Source: Spirochaetales bacterium Spiro_07 (GTDB lineage: Bacteria > Spirochaetota > Spirochaetia > Treponematales > Treponemataceae). From it: 64,000 bases of DNA. The notes under the pieces were generated by a model that had not been told where the DNA came from, made no database searches, and saw only the letters and a program-made list of their open reading frames with translations. Positions 45,401-56,252 of this stretch are shown in pieces. How positions within the stretch are numbered: the stretch's first letter is position 1; every line of letters starts with the position of its first letter. Position numbers and translations under genes: made by a program. Location: the NCBI GenBank assembly GCA_001603145.1, contig LVBI01000013.1:1-64000 (forward strand), read 5' to 3'.

Positions 45401-46698
45401 AGGTTGGCAACAAGGAAATAAAGTCAACAGAAATTGCACAGGTTCTTTTGCGCGACGGCAAGATTTATCTCGCTGGCAAGGATCAGGAACTTGAAATCCA
45501 CAATGGTTCTTCTGTTGTCGTAAAAGTTGGTCAGCTTCTTGAAGAAGAGCAGACAATCGCAACATTCGATCCGTATTCAGATCCGATTATCGCAGAAGCT
45601 TCTGGTCTTGTTCACTTTGAAGATATTATAGAAGATTTGACTCTTGAAATTGAAGTAAACGAAGAAACTGGCACTGAAGAAAAGCGCATTTCAGACCTTC
45701 ACCTTGATACACACCAGCCACGCATCTGGATTGGTGATGATGACGGTTATGAATTGAGCTCTTACAGCTTGCCGGCAGGCGCTATCCTTCAGGTTGAAGC
45801 CGGAAAGCACATCAATGCTGGTGAGCTTATCGCTAAAATGCCGAAAGAAACATCAAAGACTAGCGATATTACCGGTGGTCTTCCTCGTGTTGCTGAATTG
45901 TTCGAAGCACGCAAGCCGAAGAATCCGGCAGTTCTTGCCCAAATTTCAGGCAAGGTCTTCCAGAAAGGCGTTTCAAAAGGCAAGCGCATTCTCGTTGTAG
46001 AAGACAAATACGGCAAGACTTTTGAGCATCAGATTCCGATGACAAAGCGTTTGCTTGTGCGCGACGGTGACGAAGTTGTTGCCGGCGAGCAGCTCTGCGA
46101 CGGTTCATTGAGCCCGCACGATATTCTTGCAATTTCTGGTGAAAACGCATTGCAGCGCTACTTGATGGACGAAATCCAGCAGGTTTACCGCGCACAGGGC
46201 GTAAATATCAACGACAAGCACATCGGCGTTATCGTTAGACAGATGCTCCGCAAGGTTGAGATTGTCGCTGTAGGTGATACAAGATTCATTTACGGACAGC
46301 AGGTTGATAAATATAAGTTCCACGAAGAGAACAGCAGAGTTATGGAAGAAGGCGGACAGCCGGCCGTAGCAAGACCGTTGTTCCAGGGAATTACAAAAGC
46401 TTCTTTGAACATTGATTCGTTCATGTCTGCCGCTTCGTTCCAGGAAACGACACGCGTATTGACTAACGCCGCAATCGCCGGTGCTGTAGATACATTGCAT
46501 GGTCTTAAAGAGAATGTAATTATCGGTCACATGATTCCGGCTGGTACAGGCAGCAGAAAATACCGCGACATCAAGCTGTTCGACTCTAACGAGACAGACC
46601 TTGACGCGCAGATGAACGAAATCCTCGAAAGGCGCAAGCTTGAAAAGCAGGCTGAAGACGCTGAGGATGAAGACGACGGCGTAATGGGCGAAGAATAA
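42442..46698 (+). CDS. rpoC: RNA polymerase beta-prime subunit
   Basis: A 1418-residue beta-prime subunit. An N-terminal zinc site ([20 protein letters not shown]) precedes the clamp and lid. The catalytic NADFDGDQM holds the active-site magnesium, followed by the bridge helix/trigger loop region ([19 protein letters not shown]) and a second zinc site ([17 protein letters not shown]). The acidic C-terminal tail ([15 protein letters not shown]) is species-specific. AGGAG is well placed. Confidence 0.97.
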   Translation: MRDIQEFDSLQIKLASPETIRAWSYGEVKKPETINYRTLRPEKDGLFCERIFGTTKEWECYCGKFKSIRYKGVICDRCGVEVTHFKVRRERMGHIDLAAPVSHIWYYRSVPSRMGLLLDLQVAALRSVLYYEKYIVIDPGDTDLKKMQLLSEDEYSEAQERYGGSFSAGMGAEAIKILLENLNLDELAAELRAKMIEKGAKSDKRLLKRVEIVENFRSSQNKCSWMILDAIPVIPPELRPMVQLDGGRFATSDLNDLYRRVLNRNNRLKRLMSLSAPDIIIRNEKRMLQEAVDALFDNSKRKRVVKGASSRPLKSISDMLKGKQGRFRQNLLGKRVDYSGRSVIIVGPELKLWQCGLPTKMALELFKPFIMKKLVDKDIVYNIKKAKMLVESESAEVYQILDEVVREHPVMLNRAPTLHRLGIQAFEPVLVEGKAIRLHPLVCKAFNADFDGDQMAIHVPLTQAAQMECWTLMLSARNLLDPANGKTIVYPSQDMVLGIYYLTKIKPSGKGTGKRFSCANEVQLAAEAKNIDYQSKIKVPATKDSIEGAFKKGDLIETTAGRLIFNELMPPEVDYVNELLGDKEIRKLIERVYKKSGPWLTVTMLDAIKACGYKYATFFGATLSMDDIIVPEEKPAIMEEANKKVAEIEKQYKHGVITQDERYNKVVEVWQKTNDNLTDIMYEKLEKDKEGFNTIYMMATSGARGSKKQISQLAAMRGLMAKPNGDIIELPIRANFKEGLSVIEFFISTSGARKGLSDTALKTAEAGYLTRRLVDIAQDVVVNEDDCGTINGIEYTALKDGDKVIETLRDRIVGRFTLERVRHPITQEVICDVNQYITDELAAKIDEAGVESVKLRTVLTCESRHGVCCKCYGRNLARNKIVEIGEAVGVIAAQSIGQPGTQLTMRTFHVGGTATKVTEDNRIVLKDKVLVQSIDGTHVEMEDGSWLFTRKGKMRVTRILDIVDIPKNAELLVKEGDRVNMDAPLFKVGNKEIKSTEIAQVLLRDGKIYLAGKDQELEIHNGSSVVVKVGQLLEEEQTIATFDPYSDPIIAEASGLVHFEDIIEDLTLEIEVNEETGTEEKRISDLHLDTHQPRIWIGDDDGYELSSYSLPAGAILQVEAGKHINAGELIAKMPKETSKTSDITGGLPRVAELFEARKPKNPAVLAQISGKVFQKGVSKGKRILVVEDKYGKTFEHQIPMTKRLLVRDGDEVVAGEQLCDGSLSPHDILAISGENALQRYLMDEIQQVYRAQGVNINDKHIGVIVRQMLRKVEIVAVGDTRFIYGQQVDKYKFHEENSRVMEEGGQPAVARPLFQGITKASLNIDSFMSAASFQETTRVLTNAAIAGAVDTLHGLKENVIIGHMIPAGTGSRKYRDIKLFDSNETDLDAQMNEILERRKLEKQAEDAEDEDDGVMGEE

Positions 46699-46715
46699 AA
46701 GCTTAATTCTGCTAT

Positions 46716-46754
46716 TGCCGGGCTTCTGCCTTAATGCAGGCAATTGTTCCGGCA
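46716..46754 (+). other. Nested hairpin after rpoC
   Basis: TGCCGG (46716-46721) pairs with CCGGCA (46749-46754) and encloses CTGC/GCAG. It lacks a T-run. It may slow transcription or stabilise the rpoC message end. Confidence 0.4.
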
Positions 46755-46778
46755 GTCGCAGCCAAAAGCTTGCATCTG

Positions 46779-46808
46779 TTGACATAAACTTGCAGTTTCT
46801 GCTATGTT
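46779..46808 (+). promoter_or_regulatory. Promoter for rpsL-rpsG
   Basis: TTGACA (46779-46784), an 18-bp spacer and TATGTT (46803-46808). A small stem CAAATCTT/AAGATTTG follows the start region, before the rpsL ribosome site. Confidence 0.65.
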
Positions 46809-46892
46809 TAGCAAATCTTGTAAAGATTTGTGCATTTTTGTTTGTTAAATTCTGCCGGGGTGCTGACCGGTATAAAAAATAGGAGAAGGCTA

Positions 46893-47267
46893 ATGCCTAC
46901 AATTAATCAGTTGATTCGTCAGGGACGTAAATCAGCCGCGAACAGAACGAAGTCTCCCGCGCTTCAGTCTTGTCCGCAGAAACGTGGCGTTTGTACACGT
47001 GTTATGACTGTTACCCCTAAGAAGCCGAACTCGGCACTCCGCAAGGTTGCTCGTGTTCGCTTAAGCAATGGTATTGAAGTTACTGCATATATTCCTGGTA
47101 TTGGACACAACTTGCAGGAACACTCAGTTGTTCTTATCCGCGGTGGTCGTGTAAAGGACCTTCCTGGTGTGCGCTATCACATCATCCGTGGTACAAAAGA
47201 TACTCTCGGTGTAGAAGACCGCAAGCGCGGACGCTCAAAGTATGGCGCAAAGCGTCCTAAGGCATAA
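46893..47267 (+). CDS. rpsL: 30S ribosomal protein S12
   Basis: A 124-residue S12. The start [13 protein letters not shown] follows AGGAG; the longer frame lacks support. Decoding-centre loops [17 protein letters not shown] and [13 protein letters not shown] carry the wild-type lysines whose loss gives streptomycin resistance. It pairs with rpsG as the head of a str-type operon that here lacks fusA. Confidence 0.97.
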   Translation: MPTINQLIRQGRKSAANRTKSPALQSCPQKRGVCTRVMTVTPKKPNSALRKVARVRLSNGIEVTAYIPGIGHNLQEHSVVLIRGGRVKDLPGVRYHIIRGTKDTLGVEDRKRGRSKYGAKRPKA

Positions 47268-47278
47268 GGAGACATAAG

Positions 47279-47749
47279 ATGGGAAGAAAGAATAAGTCTA
47301 TTGACCGTCATGTAATGCCGGATGCCAAATACAACAGCGTAGTTGTATCAAAATTCGTCGGCAGAATGATGCTTGACGGCAAAAAAACAACTTGTATCGG
47401 AATCATCTACGATGCAATGGATAAATTGAAGGAAAAGACTGACAAGGATCCTCTTGAAGTATTCTTGAAAGCTCTTGATAACGTAAAGCCTTTGGTTGAA
47501 GTTAAGTCACGCCGTGTAGGTGGTGCTACATATCAGGTACCTATCGAAATTCGTGAAGCTCGCCGCGAAGCTTTGGCTATGCGCTGGATTATTGCAGCTG
47601 CACGTGCCAAGAGCGGTCACAACATGAGCGAAAGACTTGCTTCTGAGCTTTTGGATGCATACAACAACACTGGTACTGCATACAAGAAGAAGGAAGACAC
47701 ACACAAGATGGCAGATGCAAACAAGGCATTTGCACATTTCAGGTGGTAG
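47279..47749 (+). CDS. rpsG: 30S ribosomal protein S7
   Basis: A 156-residue S7 that starts assembly of the 30S head and lines the E site ([35 protein letters not shown]-type segment). It starts 11 nt after rpsL and is followed at once by a strong terminator. Confidence 0.97.
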   Translation: MGRKNKSIDRHVMPDAKYNSVVVSKFVGRMMLDGKKTTCIGIIYDAMDKLKEKTDKDPLEVFLKALDNVKPLVEVKSRRVGGATYQVPIEIREARREALAMRWIIAAARAKSGHNMSERLASELLDAYNNTGTAYKKKEDTHKMADANKAFAHFRW

Positions 47750-47777
47750 TAACAACCGTCTTCCGGTTTGTTCAAAA

Positions 47778-47811
47778 AGGGCTGCTCCGATCGGGGCGGC
47801 TCTTTTTTTTT
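47778..47811 (+). terminator. Rho-independent terminator after rpsG
   Basis: AGGGCTGCTCC-gatc-GGGGCGGCTCT stem of 11 bp with two or three G-U pairs, followed by a run of nine T. It ends the rpsL-rpsG unit. Confidence 0.92.
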
Positions 47812-47883
47812 ATCCGCAAATGTAAAAAATGAGTATGAATCTGCAAAAAAGCGCAAAGAATTGCGTTAATTTCATTATAGCTC

Positions 47884-47912
47884 TTGCATAAAAAAATAAT
47901 AATTGGTATAAA
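47884..47912 (+). promoter_or_regulatory. Strong promoter in the rpsG-tuf gap
   Basis: TTGCAT (47884-47889), a 17-bp A/T-rich spacer and TATAAA (47907-47912). It points toward tuf, 440 bp away, leaving a long untranslated leader or a separate RNA. Confidence 0.7.
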
Positions 47913-47918
47913 AGAAGT

Positions 47919-48340
47919 CCGAGTATTTTGCAGAATTGTGTAAAGACTCAGGTTCTTTGAGAGTCAAAGCGTTTAGCGCAGGGCGATTAACCGTAAAGAT
48001 TTCAAAATCAGGTTTCGCCGCCCTTGATGAAGAAGCTACCTGCCGTTGGCAGCAACTGCAAAAGTTGGTCATTAAGGGTTTTGTTTGCACCGTGTTGTGC
48101 CAGGCTCTTGGATGCCAGACCGGTCATTGAACGAAGTTTGATGGTGATTGGTGGTTCCGAGCGAATCAGCCCGAAAGTATGGACTGATATGCAAGAAAAT
48201 CCGCGTAAAAGCGGTTGTCCCATCTTAATAATCAAAATCAAATTTCTACAGGTTATATGTGTGTGATAGATTTTTCTATTTAGATTGAAAAATCTTGAAA
48301 ATAAAACACATAAAATTTAATGCGATTGCCTTTATCTGTT
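47919..48340 (+). ncRNA. Unassigned 420-bp transcribed gap before tuf (possible leader RNA or ncRNA)
   Basis: No reading frame here has a ribosome site or a recognisable protein. The GC content is gene-like rather than spacer-like up to about 48220. Several local stems can be drawn, for example CCGC/GCGG near 48202 and AGATTTTTC/GAAAAATCT at 48269-48295. No match was seen to core motifs I know for RNase P RNA, tmRNA or SRP RNA. It could be a long tuf leader, a small RNA, or decayed coding DNA. Confidence 0.3.
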
Positions 48341-48352
48341 AAGGAGGATCAA

Positions 48353-49540
48353 ATGGCAAAGGAAAAGTTCGAGAGAACGAAGCCGCATATGAACGTTGGA
48401 ACCATCGGTCACGTTGACCATGGTAAGACAACTCTTTCAGCGGCAATCACAATGCATTGTGCCAAGAAATATGGCGACAAGGCTATGAAGTATGATGAAA
48501 TTGATAATGCTCCAGAGGAAAAAGCTCGTGGTATTACAATTAACACACGCCACCTTGAGTATCAGTCAGACAAGCGTCACTATGCTCACATCGACTGCCC
48601 AGGACATGCTGACTATGTTAAGAACATGATTACTGGTGCTGCTCAGATGGATGGTGCAATTCTCGTTGTTTCTGCTCCAGACTCAGTTATGCCACAGACA
48701 CGCGAGCACATCTTGCTTGCACGTCAGGTTGGTGTTCCAAAGATTATCGTTTTCTTGAACAAAATCGACTTGTTGGACGACCCGGATCTTCTCGAATTGG
48801 TAGAAGAAGAAGTTCGCGACGTTCTTGAATCTTATGGTTATCCACGTGATACACCAATCATCAAAGGTTCAGCATTCAAGGCTTTGGCTGACGGTGCTAC
48901 TGCTGATGATACAAAGTGCATCGACGAATTGCTCGAAGTAATGGATACATATTTTGATGATCCAGTACGCGACAGCGATAAGCCATTCTTGATGCCAATC
49001 GAAGACGTATTCACAATTTCTGGCCGTGGTACAGTAGTTACTGGACGTATCGAGCGCGGTGTTGTAAACATGAACGATGCAGTTGAAATCATCGGTATCA
49101 AGCCGACAGCTTCTTCAACTGTAACAGGTATCGAAATGTTCCAGAAGACACTCGATCAGGGTATCGCTGGTGACAACGTAGGTATTCTTCTCCGCGGTAT
49201 TGAAAAGAAAGATGTTGAACGCGGTCAGGTTCTTGCAAAGCCGGGTTCAATTCACCCGCACACAAAGTTCGAAGGTCAGATTTACGTTCTTACACAGGAA
49301 GAAGGTGGACGCCACAGCCCATTCTTCACAGGATATCGCCCACAGTTCTATTTCAGAACTACAGATATCACAGGTACTGTATCTCTCCCAGCTGGCGTAG
49401 ATATGGTTAAGCCTGGTGACAACGTAACAATCCTCGGTGAATTGATTCACCCAGTTGCTATGGATCAGGGATTGAAGTTCGCTATCCGCGAAGGTGGCCG
49501 CACAATCGCTTCTGGTCAGGTAACAAAAATCGACGAATAA
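48353..49540 (+). CDS. tuf: Elongation factor Tu
   Basis: A 395-residue EF-Tu, the GTPase that delivers aminoacyl-tRNA to the ribosome. G1 [11 protein letters not shown]2 RGITINT, G3 DCPGHADYV and G4 NKIDLLDD are present, with complete domains 2 and 3. The start [14 protein letters not shown] follows a perfect AAGGAGG; the extra 11 codons upstream are not needed. It heads the S10 cluster; no fusA is adjacent. Confidence 0.97.
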   Translation: MAKEKFERTKPHMNVGTIGHVDHGKTTLSAAITMHCAKKYGDKAMKYDEIDNAPEEKARGITINTRHLEYQSDKRHYAHIDCPGHADYVKNMITGAAQMDGAILVVSAPDSVMPQTREHILLARQVGVPKIIVFLNKIDLLDDPDLLELVEEEVRDVLESYGYPRDTPIIKGSAFKALADGATADDTKCIDELLEVMDTYFDDPVRDSDKPFLMPIEDVFTISGRGTVVTGRIERGVVNMNDAVEIIGIKPTASSTVTGIEMFQKTLDQGIAGDNVGILLRGIEKKDVERGQVLAKPGSIHPHTKFEGQIYVLTQEEGGRHSPFFTGYRPQFYFRTTDITGTVSLPAGVDMVKPGDNVTILGELIHPVAMDQGLKFAIREGGRTIASGQVTKIDE

Positions 49541-49553
49541 TTAGGATTTAAAT

Positions 49554-49580
49554 AAGGCGGAAGTGCAGAGCTTCCGTCTT
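49554..49580 (+). promoter_or_regulatory. Hairpin between tuf and rpsJ
   Basis: AAGGCGGAAG (49554-49563) pairs with CTTCCGTCTT (49571-49580) over 10 bp with one G-U, followed by ATTTT. It looks like a partial terminator that would let some transcription continue into the ribosomal protein cluster. Confidence 0.55.
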
Positions 49581-49598
49581 ATTTTCCCTGGAGGAAAA

Positions 49599-49907
49599 AT
49601 GGCGACCGAAAAGATTCGTGTCAGGCTTCGTGCTTTTGATGTAGAGCTAATCGATCAGAGTGCAAAAGCTATCGTGCAGACTGTACAGAAAGCAGGTGCA
49701 AAGGTTTCAGGCCCTATCCCGCTTCCTACAAGAATCAATAAGGTAACTGTTTTGCGTTCTCCTCACGTAAACAAGAAGTCACGTGAGCAGTTTGAAATGA
49801 GAACACACAAACGTCTTATTGACATCATTGAACCATCAGCAGATGTTATGGATTCATTGATGAAGCTTGAACTGCCTGCAGGCGTTGATGTAGAAATTAA
49901 ACAGTAA
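49599..49907 (+). CDS. rpsJ: 30S ribosomal protein S10
   Basis: A 102-residue S10 ([49 protein letters not shown]). It also acts as NusE, the NusB/NusG partner. The start at MATEKIRV follows GGAGG. First gene of the S10 operon. Confidence 0.97.
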   Translation: MATEKIRVRLRAFDVELIDQSAKAIVQTVQKAGAKVSGPIPLPTRINKVTVLRSPHVNKKSREQFEMRTHKRLIDIIEPSADVMDSLMKLELPAGVDVEIKQ

Positions 49908-50006
49908 GCACATTGTGCTGAATAAAAAACAGTACGGTCCCCAGGATCAGGGGATGGCGGCTGAAAACGGGAACGGCGCAAGCCATTCTCAAGGAGAAAT
50001 GTCAGA

Positions 50007-50630
50007 ATGAAAGGTCTGATTGCAAAAAAAGTGGGTATGACCCAGGTTTTCGACGAAGACGGCAACTTGACACCTGTTACCGTGATCCACGTCGAGCCTA
50101 ATACGGTTGTAGCACTTAAAGACAAGAAAACTTTTGGTTATGACGCAGTAGTTTTAGGTCTCGGTGATAAGAAAAAATCGAACATCACTAAGCCTTATGC
50201 TGGTCAGTTTCCAGAAGGAATCACACCAAAGCAGCAGCTTAAAGAATTCCGTGATTTTGAAGGCGAAGTAAAAGTTGGTGATCAAATTGGTGTTGAGCTT
50301 TTTGAATCAGTTCGTTACCTCGATGTAACTGCAACTTCAAAAGGAAAAGGCTTCCAGGGCGTTATGAAACGCTGGGGATTCCATGGTGGACGTGCTACAC
50401 ATGGTTCAAAGTTTCATCGCGAGCCGGGTGGTACCGGTCAGTGTACTTCACCAGGAAGATGCTTTAAGAACATTAAGATGCCTGGCCGTATGGGCCGTGA
50501 GCGTGTGACTGTTCAGAATCTTAAAATCGTTAAGATTGATCCTGAAATGAAAGTAATGATGGTTCGCGGGTCTGTGCCCGGGAATAAAGACTGTGCGCTG
50601 ATCATCAAGTCTGCGGTTAAGAAATCCTAA
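50007..50630 (+). CDS. rplC: 50S ribosomal protein L3
   Basis: A 207-residue L3 (GLIAKKVGMTQVFDEDG, VTATSKGKGFQGVMKRWGF, GRMGRERVTVQNLKI). It starts 50S assembly and reaches toward the peptidyl-transferase centre. The 99-bp gap before it has a TCCCC/GGGGA stem. Confidence 0.96.
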   Translation: MKGLIAKKVGMTQVFDEDGNLTPVTVIHVEPNTVVALKDKKTFGYDAVVLGLGDKKKSNITKPYAGQFPEGITPKQQLKEFRDFEGEVKVGDQIGVELFESVRYLDVTATSKGKGFQGVMKRWGFHGGRATHGSKFHREPGGTGQCTSPGRCFKNIKMPGRMGRERVTVQNLKIVKIDPEMKVMMVRGSVPGNKDCALIIKSAVKKS

Positions 50631-50645
50631 CGACAGGAGAAGACA

Positions 50646-51284
50646 ATGGAAAAGAAAGTCTATTCAGTCGATGGCAAAGAACTTAGAACGATTAATCTTG
50701 ATGATACCGTGTTCGGCCTTCCGGTCAATGAAGATGTTATCTATTATGCCATCAATAATGAATTAGCCAACAAGCGTGTTGGTACTGCATGTACAAAAGG
50801 ACGTGCAGAGGTTCATGGCAGCAATGCTAAGCCATACAAACAGAAGGGTACAGGTAACGCCCGCCGTGGTGATAAGAAATCACCTCTTGTAAGAGGCGGC
50901 GGTGTTGTTTTTGGACCGAAACCGAGAGATTTTAGCTTTGCATTACCAAAAAAGGTAAAGCGTCTGGCAATGAAGTCTATCTTGAGCCTTAAAGCTCAGA
51001 CAGACAGACTTACAATCGTAGAAGATTTTACTGTTGCAAGCGGAAAGACTAAAGACCTCGTAAAGATTTTGAGCAACTTCGGAAAAGACGAACGTACTGT
51101 AATCGTTCTTAAGGATGATGATGCAAAAATTAAGCAGGCCGGACGTAATATTCCAACTGTTTCATTCCTTTCGTTCAACAGACTTCGTGCCCATGATTTG
51201 TTCTACGGCAAGAAGATTGTTATGCTTGAAACAGCTGCAAAGAATCTTGGTGACTTTTACAAGGCAGAAAAGGGAGCTGAATAA
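50646..51284 (+). CDS. rplD: 50S ribosomal protein L4
   Basis: A 212-residue L4 with the exit-tunnel loop [20 protein letters not shown] and VFGPKPRDF. In enterobacteria L4 represses its own operon; no such leader is evident here. Its stop overlaps the rplW start (TAATG). Confidence 0.95.
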   Translation: MEKKVYSVDGKELRTINLDDTVFGLPVNEDVIYYAINNELANKRVGTACTKGRAEVHGSNAKPYKQKGTGNARRGDKKSPLVRGGGVVFGPKPRDFSFALPKKVKRLAMKSILSLKAQTDRLTIVEDFTVASGKTKDLVKILSNFGKDERTVIVLKDDDAKIKQAGRNIPTVSFLSFNRLRAHDLFYGKKIVMLETAAKNLGDFYKAEKGAE

Positions 51285-51568
51285 TGAATTACGAAGATAT
51301 CCTTATTGAGCCTGTAATGACAGAGAAAGCAACTTTGCTCCGCGAGCAGGGCAAGTACGTATTTAAAGTACATCCTGATGCAAGCAAAATTGAGATTAAA
51401 GAAGCAGTTCGCCGTCTTTTTAATGTTAAAGTGGTTGATTGCACAGTGATGAATGTTGACGGAAAGGTTAAGCGTGTCCGCTATAGACCTGGTAAAACAT
51501 CAAGCTGGAAAAAGGCAATCGTCAAGTTAGCACCTGGCGAATCAATCAAAGTGTTCGAGGGTGTATAA
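51284..51568 (+). CDS. rplW: 50S ribosomal protein L23
   Basis: A 94-residue L23 at the exit tunnel, docking site for trigger factor and SRP (ILIEPVMTEKATLL, YVFKVHPDASKIEIKEAV). It is one-base coupled to rplD. Confidence 0.95.
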   Translation: MNYEDILIEPVMTEKATLLREQGKYVFKVHPDASKIEIKEAVRRLFNVKVVDCTVMNVDGKVKRVRYRPGKTSSWKKAIVKLAPGESIKVFEGV

Positions 51569-51595
51569 CCTCGACGTGGTAAAAGGGGAACCTAG

Positions 51596-52420
51596 ATGGC
51601 TCTAAAAGTATATAAGCCGGTAACTGCAGGAACTCGAACACGAATCGATCTTCGCAGAGATGAAATAACCTGTGACAAACCGGAAAAAAGCTTGTCATAT
51701 GGTTTGCGTTCAAATGGTGGACGCGGCGCTGGCGGACGTCTTTCAGTTCGTCACCAGGGCGGCGGACATAAGCGCAAGTACCGTGAGATAGATTTCAAGA
51801 GAGATAAGCACGGAATTCCTGGAACAGTTCATTCAATTGAATATGATCCAAACAGAAGTGCAAACATCGCCTTGATTTTCTATGCAGACGGTGAAAAACG
51901 TTACATCATTGCACCGAAAGGTTTGCAAGTTGGACAGAAAATTCTTTCAGGTGAGAATGCTACACCTGAAATCGGAAATGCCTTGCCGTTAGAGGCAATT
52001 CCAGTAGGTTTTACTGTTCATAATATTGAATTGACACTCGGACGCGGCGGACAGCTTGTTCGTTCTGCCGGTGCAAGTGCACTTGTCGCGGCAAAAGAAG
52101 GTGAATACGTAATTATCCGCCTTCCTTCAAGTGAATTGCGCAAAGTTCATAAGAAGTGTTACGCAACTATTGGTATCGTAGGCAATGAAGACCACATGAA
52201 CACCAGTCTTGGAAAAGCTGGTCGTGCAAGATGGAGAGGTATCAGACCAACCGTTCGCGGTATGGCTATGAACCCTGTTGACCATCCGCTTGGTGGTGGT
52301 GAAGGCGCTGGTAAGGGTCGCAACCCGGTTACACCGTGGGGACAGCCTTGTCGTGGCTACAAGACACGCAACAAGCGCAAGGTTTCTGACAAGTTTATTG
52401 TCTCGAGACGTAAGAAATAG
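51596..52420 (+). CDS. rplB: 50S ribosomal protein L2
   Basis: A 274-residue L2 of usual length. It binds 23S rRNA near the peptidyl-transferase centre; the key histidine lies in [12 protein letters not shown]. The [11 protein letters not shown] and GYKTRNKRK tail is present. Confidence 0.97.
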   Translation: MALKVYKPVTAGTRTRIDLRRDEITCDKPEKSLSYGLRSNGGRGAGGRLSVRHQGGGHKRKYREIDFKRDKHGIPGTVHSIEYDPNRSANIALIFYADGEKRYIIAPKGLQVGQKILSGENATPEIGNALPLEAIPVGFTVHNIELTLGRGGQLVRSAGASALVAAKEGEYVIIRLPSSELRKVHKKCYATIGIVGNEDHMNTSLGKAGRARWRGIRPTVRGMAMNPVDHPLGGGEGAGKGRNPVTPWGQPCRGYKTRNKRKVSDKFIVSRRKK

Positions 52421-52435
52421 TTGTAGGAGTTAACC

Positions 52436-52714
52436 GTGTCAAGATCTGTAAAAAAAGGTCCTTTCATTGAAAAGAGCCTTCTTAAAAAGGTTAATGAAAT
52501 GAACAAGGTGAGCGACAAGAAGATGATTAAGACATATTCGCGTTGCTCTACAATTATACCTGATATGGTTGGAAACACCATTTCTGTGTATAACGGTAAG
52601 TCATGGGTGCCTGTATACGTTACGGAAAACCTCGTCGGCCACAAGCTCGGCGAATTTGCTCCTACACGTACTTTCCGCGGCCATGGCGGTTCAGACAAAA
52701 AGGCTGGTAAATAG
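52436..52714 (+). CDS. rpsS: 30S ribosomal protein S19
   Basis: A 92-residue S19 of the 30S head ([35 protein letters not shown]). It starts at GTG after TAGGAG. Confidence 0.96.
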   Translation: MSRSVKKGPFIEKSLLKKVNEMNKVSDKKMIKTYSRCSTIIPDMVGNTISVYNGKSWVPVYVTENLVGHKLGEFAPTRTFRGHGGSDKKAGK

Positions 52715-52723
52715 GTGGATATG

Positions 52724-53080
52724 ATGGCTGATACAATTAACTATAAAGCCACTACAAAATTCCTTATTGCATCACCTACAAAGGTTCGTCCTGTAGCTAA
52801 TGTAATTAAACGGAAGACCTGTTCAGAGGCTATGGCAATTCTTGAGAATATGCCGCAGAAAGGTGCTGGCTTGATTCATCAGACAATGAAGTCAGCTATG
52901 GCAAACGCCCTTTATGCAAATAAGAAGCTTGATGAAGATATGCTGTACGTAAAGGAAATTCGCATCGACGAAGGTCCTCGTCTTAAGAGAGTCTGGTGCC
53001 GTGCACGCGGCCGCGCTGACATGCTCGTAAGACGTATGTGCCATATTACAGTCGTAGTAGCTGAAAAGGCAGGTAAATAA
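52724..53080 (+). CDS. rplV: 50S ribosomal protein L22
   Basis: A 118-residue L22 with the tunnel-lining hairpin ([20 protein letters not shown]), relevant to macrolide binding. Three tandem start codons exist (GTG 52715, ATG 52721, ATG 52724); the last best fits the AGGTGG spacing. Confidence 0.93.
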   Translation: MADTINYKATTKFLIASPTKVRPVANVIKRKTCSEAMAILENMPQKGAGLIHQTMKSAMANALYANKKLDEDMLYVKEIRIDEGPRLKRVWCRARGRADMLVRRMCHITVVVAEKAGK

Positions 53081-53081
53081 C

Positions 53082-53864
53082 GTGGGACAGAAAGTAAATC
53101 CGATTGGACTGCGGCTTGGAATTAACAAAACATGGCAGTCACGCTGGTATGCTGACCCGCGTGAATATGCTGATTTGCTTCACGAAGATCTGAAAATCAG
53201 AAAGCTCGTAAGCGAATTGCCGGAATGCAAGAATGCTGATATCGCTGAAGTTGAGATTGTAAGACATCCTCAGCGCGTCACAATTGTAATTCACACAGCA
53301 CGTCCTGGTGTAATCATTGGTGTTAAAGGTGCTACAATCGAAAAGATTAGTGCTGAAATTCAGAAAAGCCTGACAAAGAAGGTTCAGATTAAGATTAAGG
53401 AAATCAAAAGAGCCGAAGTCAAAGCTTCTCTTATTGCACAGAACATTGCTCGCCAGCTCGCTGGCCGCGGTTCTTTCCGCAAGTGCCTCAAGCAGGCTTC
53501 AAGCGGCGCAATGAAAGCAGGTGCACAGGGCATCAAGATTCGTTTGAGCGGCCGTCTCGGCGGTGCTGAAATGACACGCTCTGAAGAGCACAAAGAGGGA
53601 CGCGTTCCTCTTCACACTCTCCGTGCTGATATTGATTATGGATTCGTTGAATCACTTACAACGTTCGGTAAGATCGGTGTTAAGGTTTGGGTATTCAACG
53701 GAATGAACTATGGTCGCGACTTGAATGAAGATGCTGGACAGCTTCTGAAAAAACGCCGCGAACGCACTGATAAAGCTGATTCTGCTAAGGGTGATAAGCC
53801 TGCTGCTGAAAAGTCTGAGCGTAAAGAACGCGCACCACGTGCTGCTAAATCTTCAAGGAGCTAG
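53082..53864 (+). CDS. rpsC: 30S ribosomal protein S3
   Basis: A 260-residue S3 starting at GTG one base after rplV. An N-terminal KH domain ([15 protein letters not shown]) and a C-terminal domain ([21 protein letters not shown]) are followed by an approximately 40-residue Lys/Ala/Glu-rich tail beyond the usual core. It helps form the mRNA entry site. Confidence 0.96.
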   Translation: MGQKVNPIGLRLGINKTWQSRWYADPREYADLLHEDLKIRKLVSELPECKNADIAEVEIVRHPQRVTIVIHTARPGVIIGVKGATIEKISAEIQKSLTKKVQIKIKEIKRAEVKASLIAQNIARQLAGRGSFRKCLKQASSGAMKAGAQGIKIRLSGRLGGAEMTRSEEHKEGRVPLHTLRADIDYGFVESLTTFGKIGVKVWVFNGMNYGRDLNEDAGQLLKKRRERTDKADSAKGDKPAAEKSERKERAPRAAKSSRS

Positions 53865-53867
53865 TAG

Positions 53868-54287
53868 ATGCCACTTAGTCCTAAAAGAGTTATTCACCGA
53901 AAGGTACAGCGCGGCAGAATCCATGGCAATGCTACACGCGGAAACGAACTGGATTTCGGTGACGTAGCACTTGTTGCAATGGAGCCGTTTTGGTTGACAA
54001 ACCGTCAGCTGGAAGCTGCCCGTGTTGCCCTTAACCGTTATATGAACCGTCGCGGACAAGTATGGATTCGTATTTTCCCTGACAAGCCATATACAAAGAA
54101 GCCTGCCGACACTCGCATGGGTAAAGGTAAGGGTTCTCCGGAATACTGGGTATCAGTAATCAAGCCGGGTCAGATTATTTTTGAAGTAGGTGGTGTTGAC
54201 CGTGCAACTGCAGAAGGCGCTATGCACCTTGCAGGAAGCAAGTTGCCGATCAAAACTAAGATCGCTTACAGTAATGATGTGCAATAA
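53868..54287 (+). CDS. rplP: 50S ribosomal protein L16
   Basis: A 139-residue L16 ([52 protein letters not shown]) near the A-site tRNA elbow. It starts 3 nt after rpsC, whose end supplies AAGGAG. Confidence 0.96.
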   Translation: MPLSPKRVIHRKVQRGRIHGNATRGNELDFGDVALVAMEPFWLTNRQLEAARVALNRYMNRRGQVWIRIFPDKPYTKKPADTRMGKGKGSPEYWVSVIKPGQIIFEVGGVDRATAEGAMHLAGSKLPIKTKIAYSNDVQ

Positions 54288-54298
54288 GGAGGAATAGC

Positions 54299-54502
54299 AT
54301 GGCTAACAAGAAACAGAAAGAAATGTCATATTCCGAATTGGTTGCTCAGCGTAATGAGCTGAAGAGAAAATACATGGATCTTCGTTTCCAGATGGTAATC
54401 GGACACGTTGATAATCCAATGCAGAAGCGTACAATGCGCAGACAGATTGCGACATTGAACACGCTCATCCGGCAGAAAGAAATTGCCGGACAGGATAAGT
54501 AG
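54299..54502 (+). CDS. rpmC: 50S ribosomal protein L29
   Basis: A 67-residue two-helix L29 (SYSELVAQRNELKRKYMDLRF, RRQIATLNTLIRQKE) beside the exit tunnel. A strong AAGGAGG precedes it. Confidence 0.94.
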   Translation: MANKKQKEMSYSELVAQRNELKRKYMDLRFQMVIGHVDNPMQKRTMRRQIATLNTLIRQKEIAGQDK

Positions 54503-54512
54503 GAGCTGACCC

Positions 54513-54782
54513 GTGGCAGAACAAGAAGTTCGTAAGGCAGTAAGACGTGAATTTGTTGGAAAAGTAACAAGCGACAAAATGCAGAAGACAATTGTTGTTG
54601 CTGTTACAACTAAGAAATTGCACAGACTGTATAAAAAATATGTAACGCGCGTCAAGAAGTATAAGGCACATGATGAGAATAATGATGCACATATTGGCGA
54701 TACAGTTCGTATTGTTGAATGTCGTCCTCTTTCAAAAGACAAGTGCTGGCGGCTTGCAGAAATCGTTGAGCGGGCTAGATAA
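54513..54782 (+). CDS. rpsQ: 30S ribosomal protein S17
   Basis: An 89-residue S17 with an OB fold ([41 protein letters not shown]). It starts at GTG after AGGAG. Confidence 0.95.
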   Translation: MAEQEVRKAVRREFVGKVTSDKMQKTIVVAVTTKKLHRLYKKYVTRVKKYKAHDENNDAHIGDTVRIVECRPLSKDKCWRLAEIVERAR

Positions 54783-54799
54783 GCAAAGGAGAAGAAGCT

Positions 54800-55168
54800 A
54801 TGATTCAGATGCAGACGTATTTGAACGTCGCCGATAACTCCGGCGCAAAACAAGTCCAGTGTATCAAAGTAATCGGTGGTTCACACCGCCGTTATGCAAG
54901 CATCGGTGACGTTATCGTTGTTGCTGTAAAGGATGCTATCCCTACATCAACAATCAAGAAAGGTTCAGTTGAAAAGGCTGTAATCGTTCGCATTTCAAAG
55001 GAATATCGCCGTCCTGACGGTACATACGTTCGTTTTGATGACAACGCTTGCGTAATCATCGACAACAACAAGAACCCGAAAGGAAAGCGTATATTTGGCC
55101 CTGTGGCTCGTGAACTTCGTGATATGGATTACATGAAGATTGTTTCACTTGCACCAGAAGTTCTGTAA
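54800..55168 (+). CDS. rplN: 50S ribosomal protein L14
   Basis: A 122-residue L14 of standard length ([42 protein letters not shown]), at the intersubunit face. Confidence 0.97.
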   Translation: MIQMQTYLNVADNSGAKQVQCIKVIGGSHRRYASIGDVIVVAVKDAIPTSTIKKGSVEKAVIVRISKEYRRPDGTYVRFDDNACVIIDNNKNPKGKRIFGPVARELRDMDYMKIVSLAPEVL

Positions 55169-55180
55169 GGAGAATAAACA

Positions 55181-55495
55181 ATGGAAAAGAAGTTTAAGAT
55201 CCGCAAGGACGATATGGTTGAGATCATTGCAGGAAAAGACAAGGGCAAGCGTGGTAATGTAATCCGCATTATCCGCGACAAAGACAGAGTAATCGTTTCT
55301 GGCGCAAACCTTGTTAAGAAAGCAATGAAGAAACGCAGCCAGCAGGATCGCGGCGGAATCGTGGAAGTTGAAGCTCCGCTGCACATTTCAAATGTTATGA
55401 TCGTATGTAAAAAATGCGGTCCTACCAGAATCGGATATAAGCTCGACGGCGACAAGAAAATCCGTGTTTGCCGTAAATGTGGAGACACACTGTAA
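55181..55495 (+). CDS. rplX: 50S ribosomal protein L24
   Basis: A 104-residue L24 with a KOW motif ([19 protein letters not shown]). A C-terminal CKKCG ... CRKCG pair forms a probable zinc knuckle. Its stop overlaps the rplE start by one base. Confidence 0.95.
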   Translation: MEKKFKIRKDDMVEIIAGKDKGKRGNVIRIIRDKDRVIVSGANLVKKAMKKRSQQDRGGIVEVEAPLHISNVMIVCKKCGPTRIGYKLDGDKKIRVCRKCGDTL

Positions 55496-56046
55496 TGAGT
55501 AATTACGAACCTCGGCTTAAGAAAGTCTATAGAGACACAATCGCCCCTGAGCTCTTTAAAGAGCTCGGTTATAAGTCAGTCATGCAGGTTCCTGCAATTA
55601 AGAAGATTGTAGTCAGCATGGGTGTTGGCGAAGCGCTTGCAAATAAGAAACTCCTTGATGCCGCAGTTACTGATATAACGGCAATCACCGGTCAGAAAGC
55701 TGTGAAAACCAAGGCAAAGAAATCTATTGCAAACTTCAAGCTTCGTCAGGGCAATGAAGTTGGTGTAATGGTAACATTGCGCGGAGCACGTATGTACGAG
55801 TTCCTCGACCGTCTTATCAATGTTGCATTACCACGTGTTAAGGATTTCCGCGGAATCAAGGCAACAGGCTTTGATGGCCACGGAAATTATTCCCTTGGTA
55901 TCACAGAACAGATTATCTTTCCGGAAATCGACTTCGACAAAATTGAAAGAGTTGCCGGTCTGAATATTAATATCGTGACAAGTGCAACAACTGACAACGA
56001 TGCCCGTGTTCTTCTTACCAAATTTGGCATGCCCTTCAGAAAGTAA
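55495..56046 (+). CDS. rplE: 50S ribosomal protein L5
   Basis: A 183-residue L5 that binds 5S rRNA ([31 protein letters not shown]-type loop, GHGNYSLGI). Coupled TAATG start at MSNYEPRL; a longer frame reaches into rplX. Confidence 0.96.
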   Translation: MSNYEPRLKKVYRDTIAPELFKELGYKSVMQVPAIKKIVVSMGVGEALANKKLLDAAVTDITAITGQKAVKTKAKKSIANFKLRQGNEVGVMVTLRGARMYEFLDRLINVALPRVKDFRGIKATGFDGHGNYSLGITEQIIFPEIDFDKIERVAGLNINIVTSATTDNDARVLLTKFGMPFRK

Positions 56047-56057
56047 GTGAGGAGTTC

Positions 56058-56243
56058 ATGGCTAAGAAATGTTTGATTATTAAATCGAATGCGGAACCAA
56101 AATACAGCACAAGAAAATACAACCGCTGTAGAGTTTGTGGCCGCCCTCGTGGATATTTGCGCAAGTTCCAAATGTGTCGTGTTTGCTTCCGCAAATTGGC
56201 AAGTGAAGGCCTGTTGCCAGGCGTTACAAAGTCTAGCTGGTAG
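56058..56243 (+). CDS. rpsN: 30S ribosomal protein S14, zinc (type Z) form
   Basis: A 61-residue short S14 with both zinc pairs, CRVCG and CRVC ([21 protein letters not shown]). A zinc-free alternative is not seen nearby. Confidence 0.96.
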   Translation: MAKKCLIIKSNAEPKYSTRKYNRCRVCGRPRGYLRKFQMCRVCFRKLASEGLLPGVTKSSW

Positions 56244-56252
56244 GAGAATAGA

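Noticed and set aside
48008-48266. Small frames on both strands in the rpsG-tuf gap
   Set aside because: No ribosome site, no recognisable protein and overlapping on both strands. Treated as part of an unassigned region.
47919-48340. RNase P RNA, tmRNA or SRP RNA in the tuf gap
   Set aside because: I could not find the core motifs of these RNAs. GAAGTCCGAG near 47913 only weakly resembles the RNase P start and lies within the promoter region.
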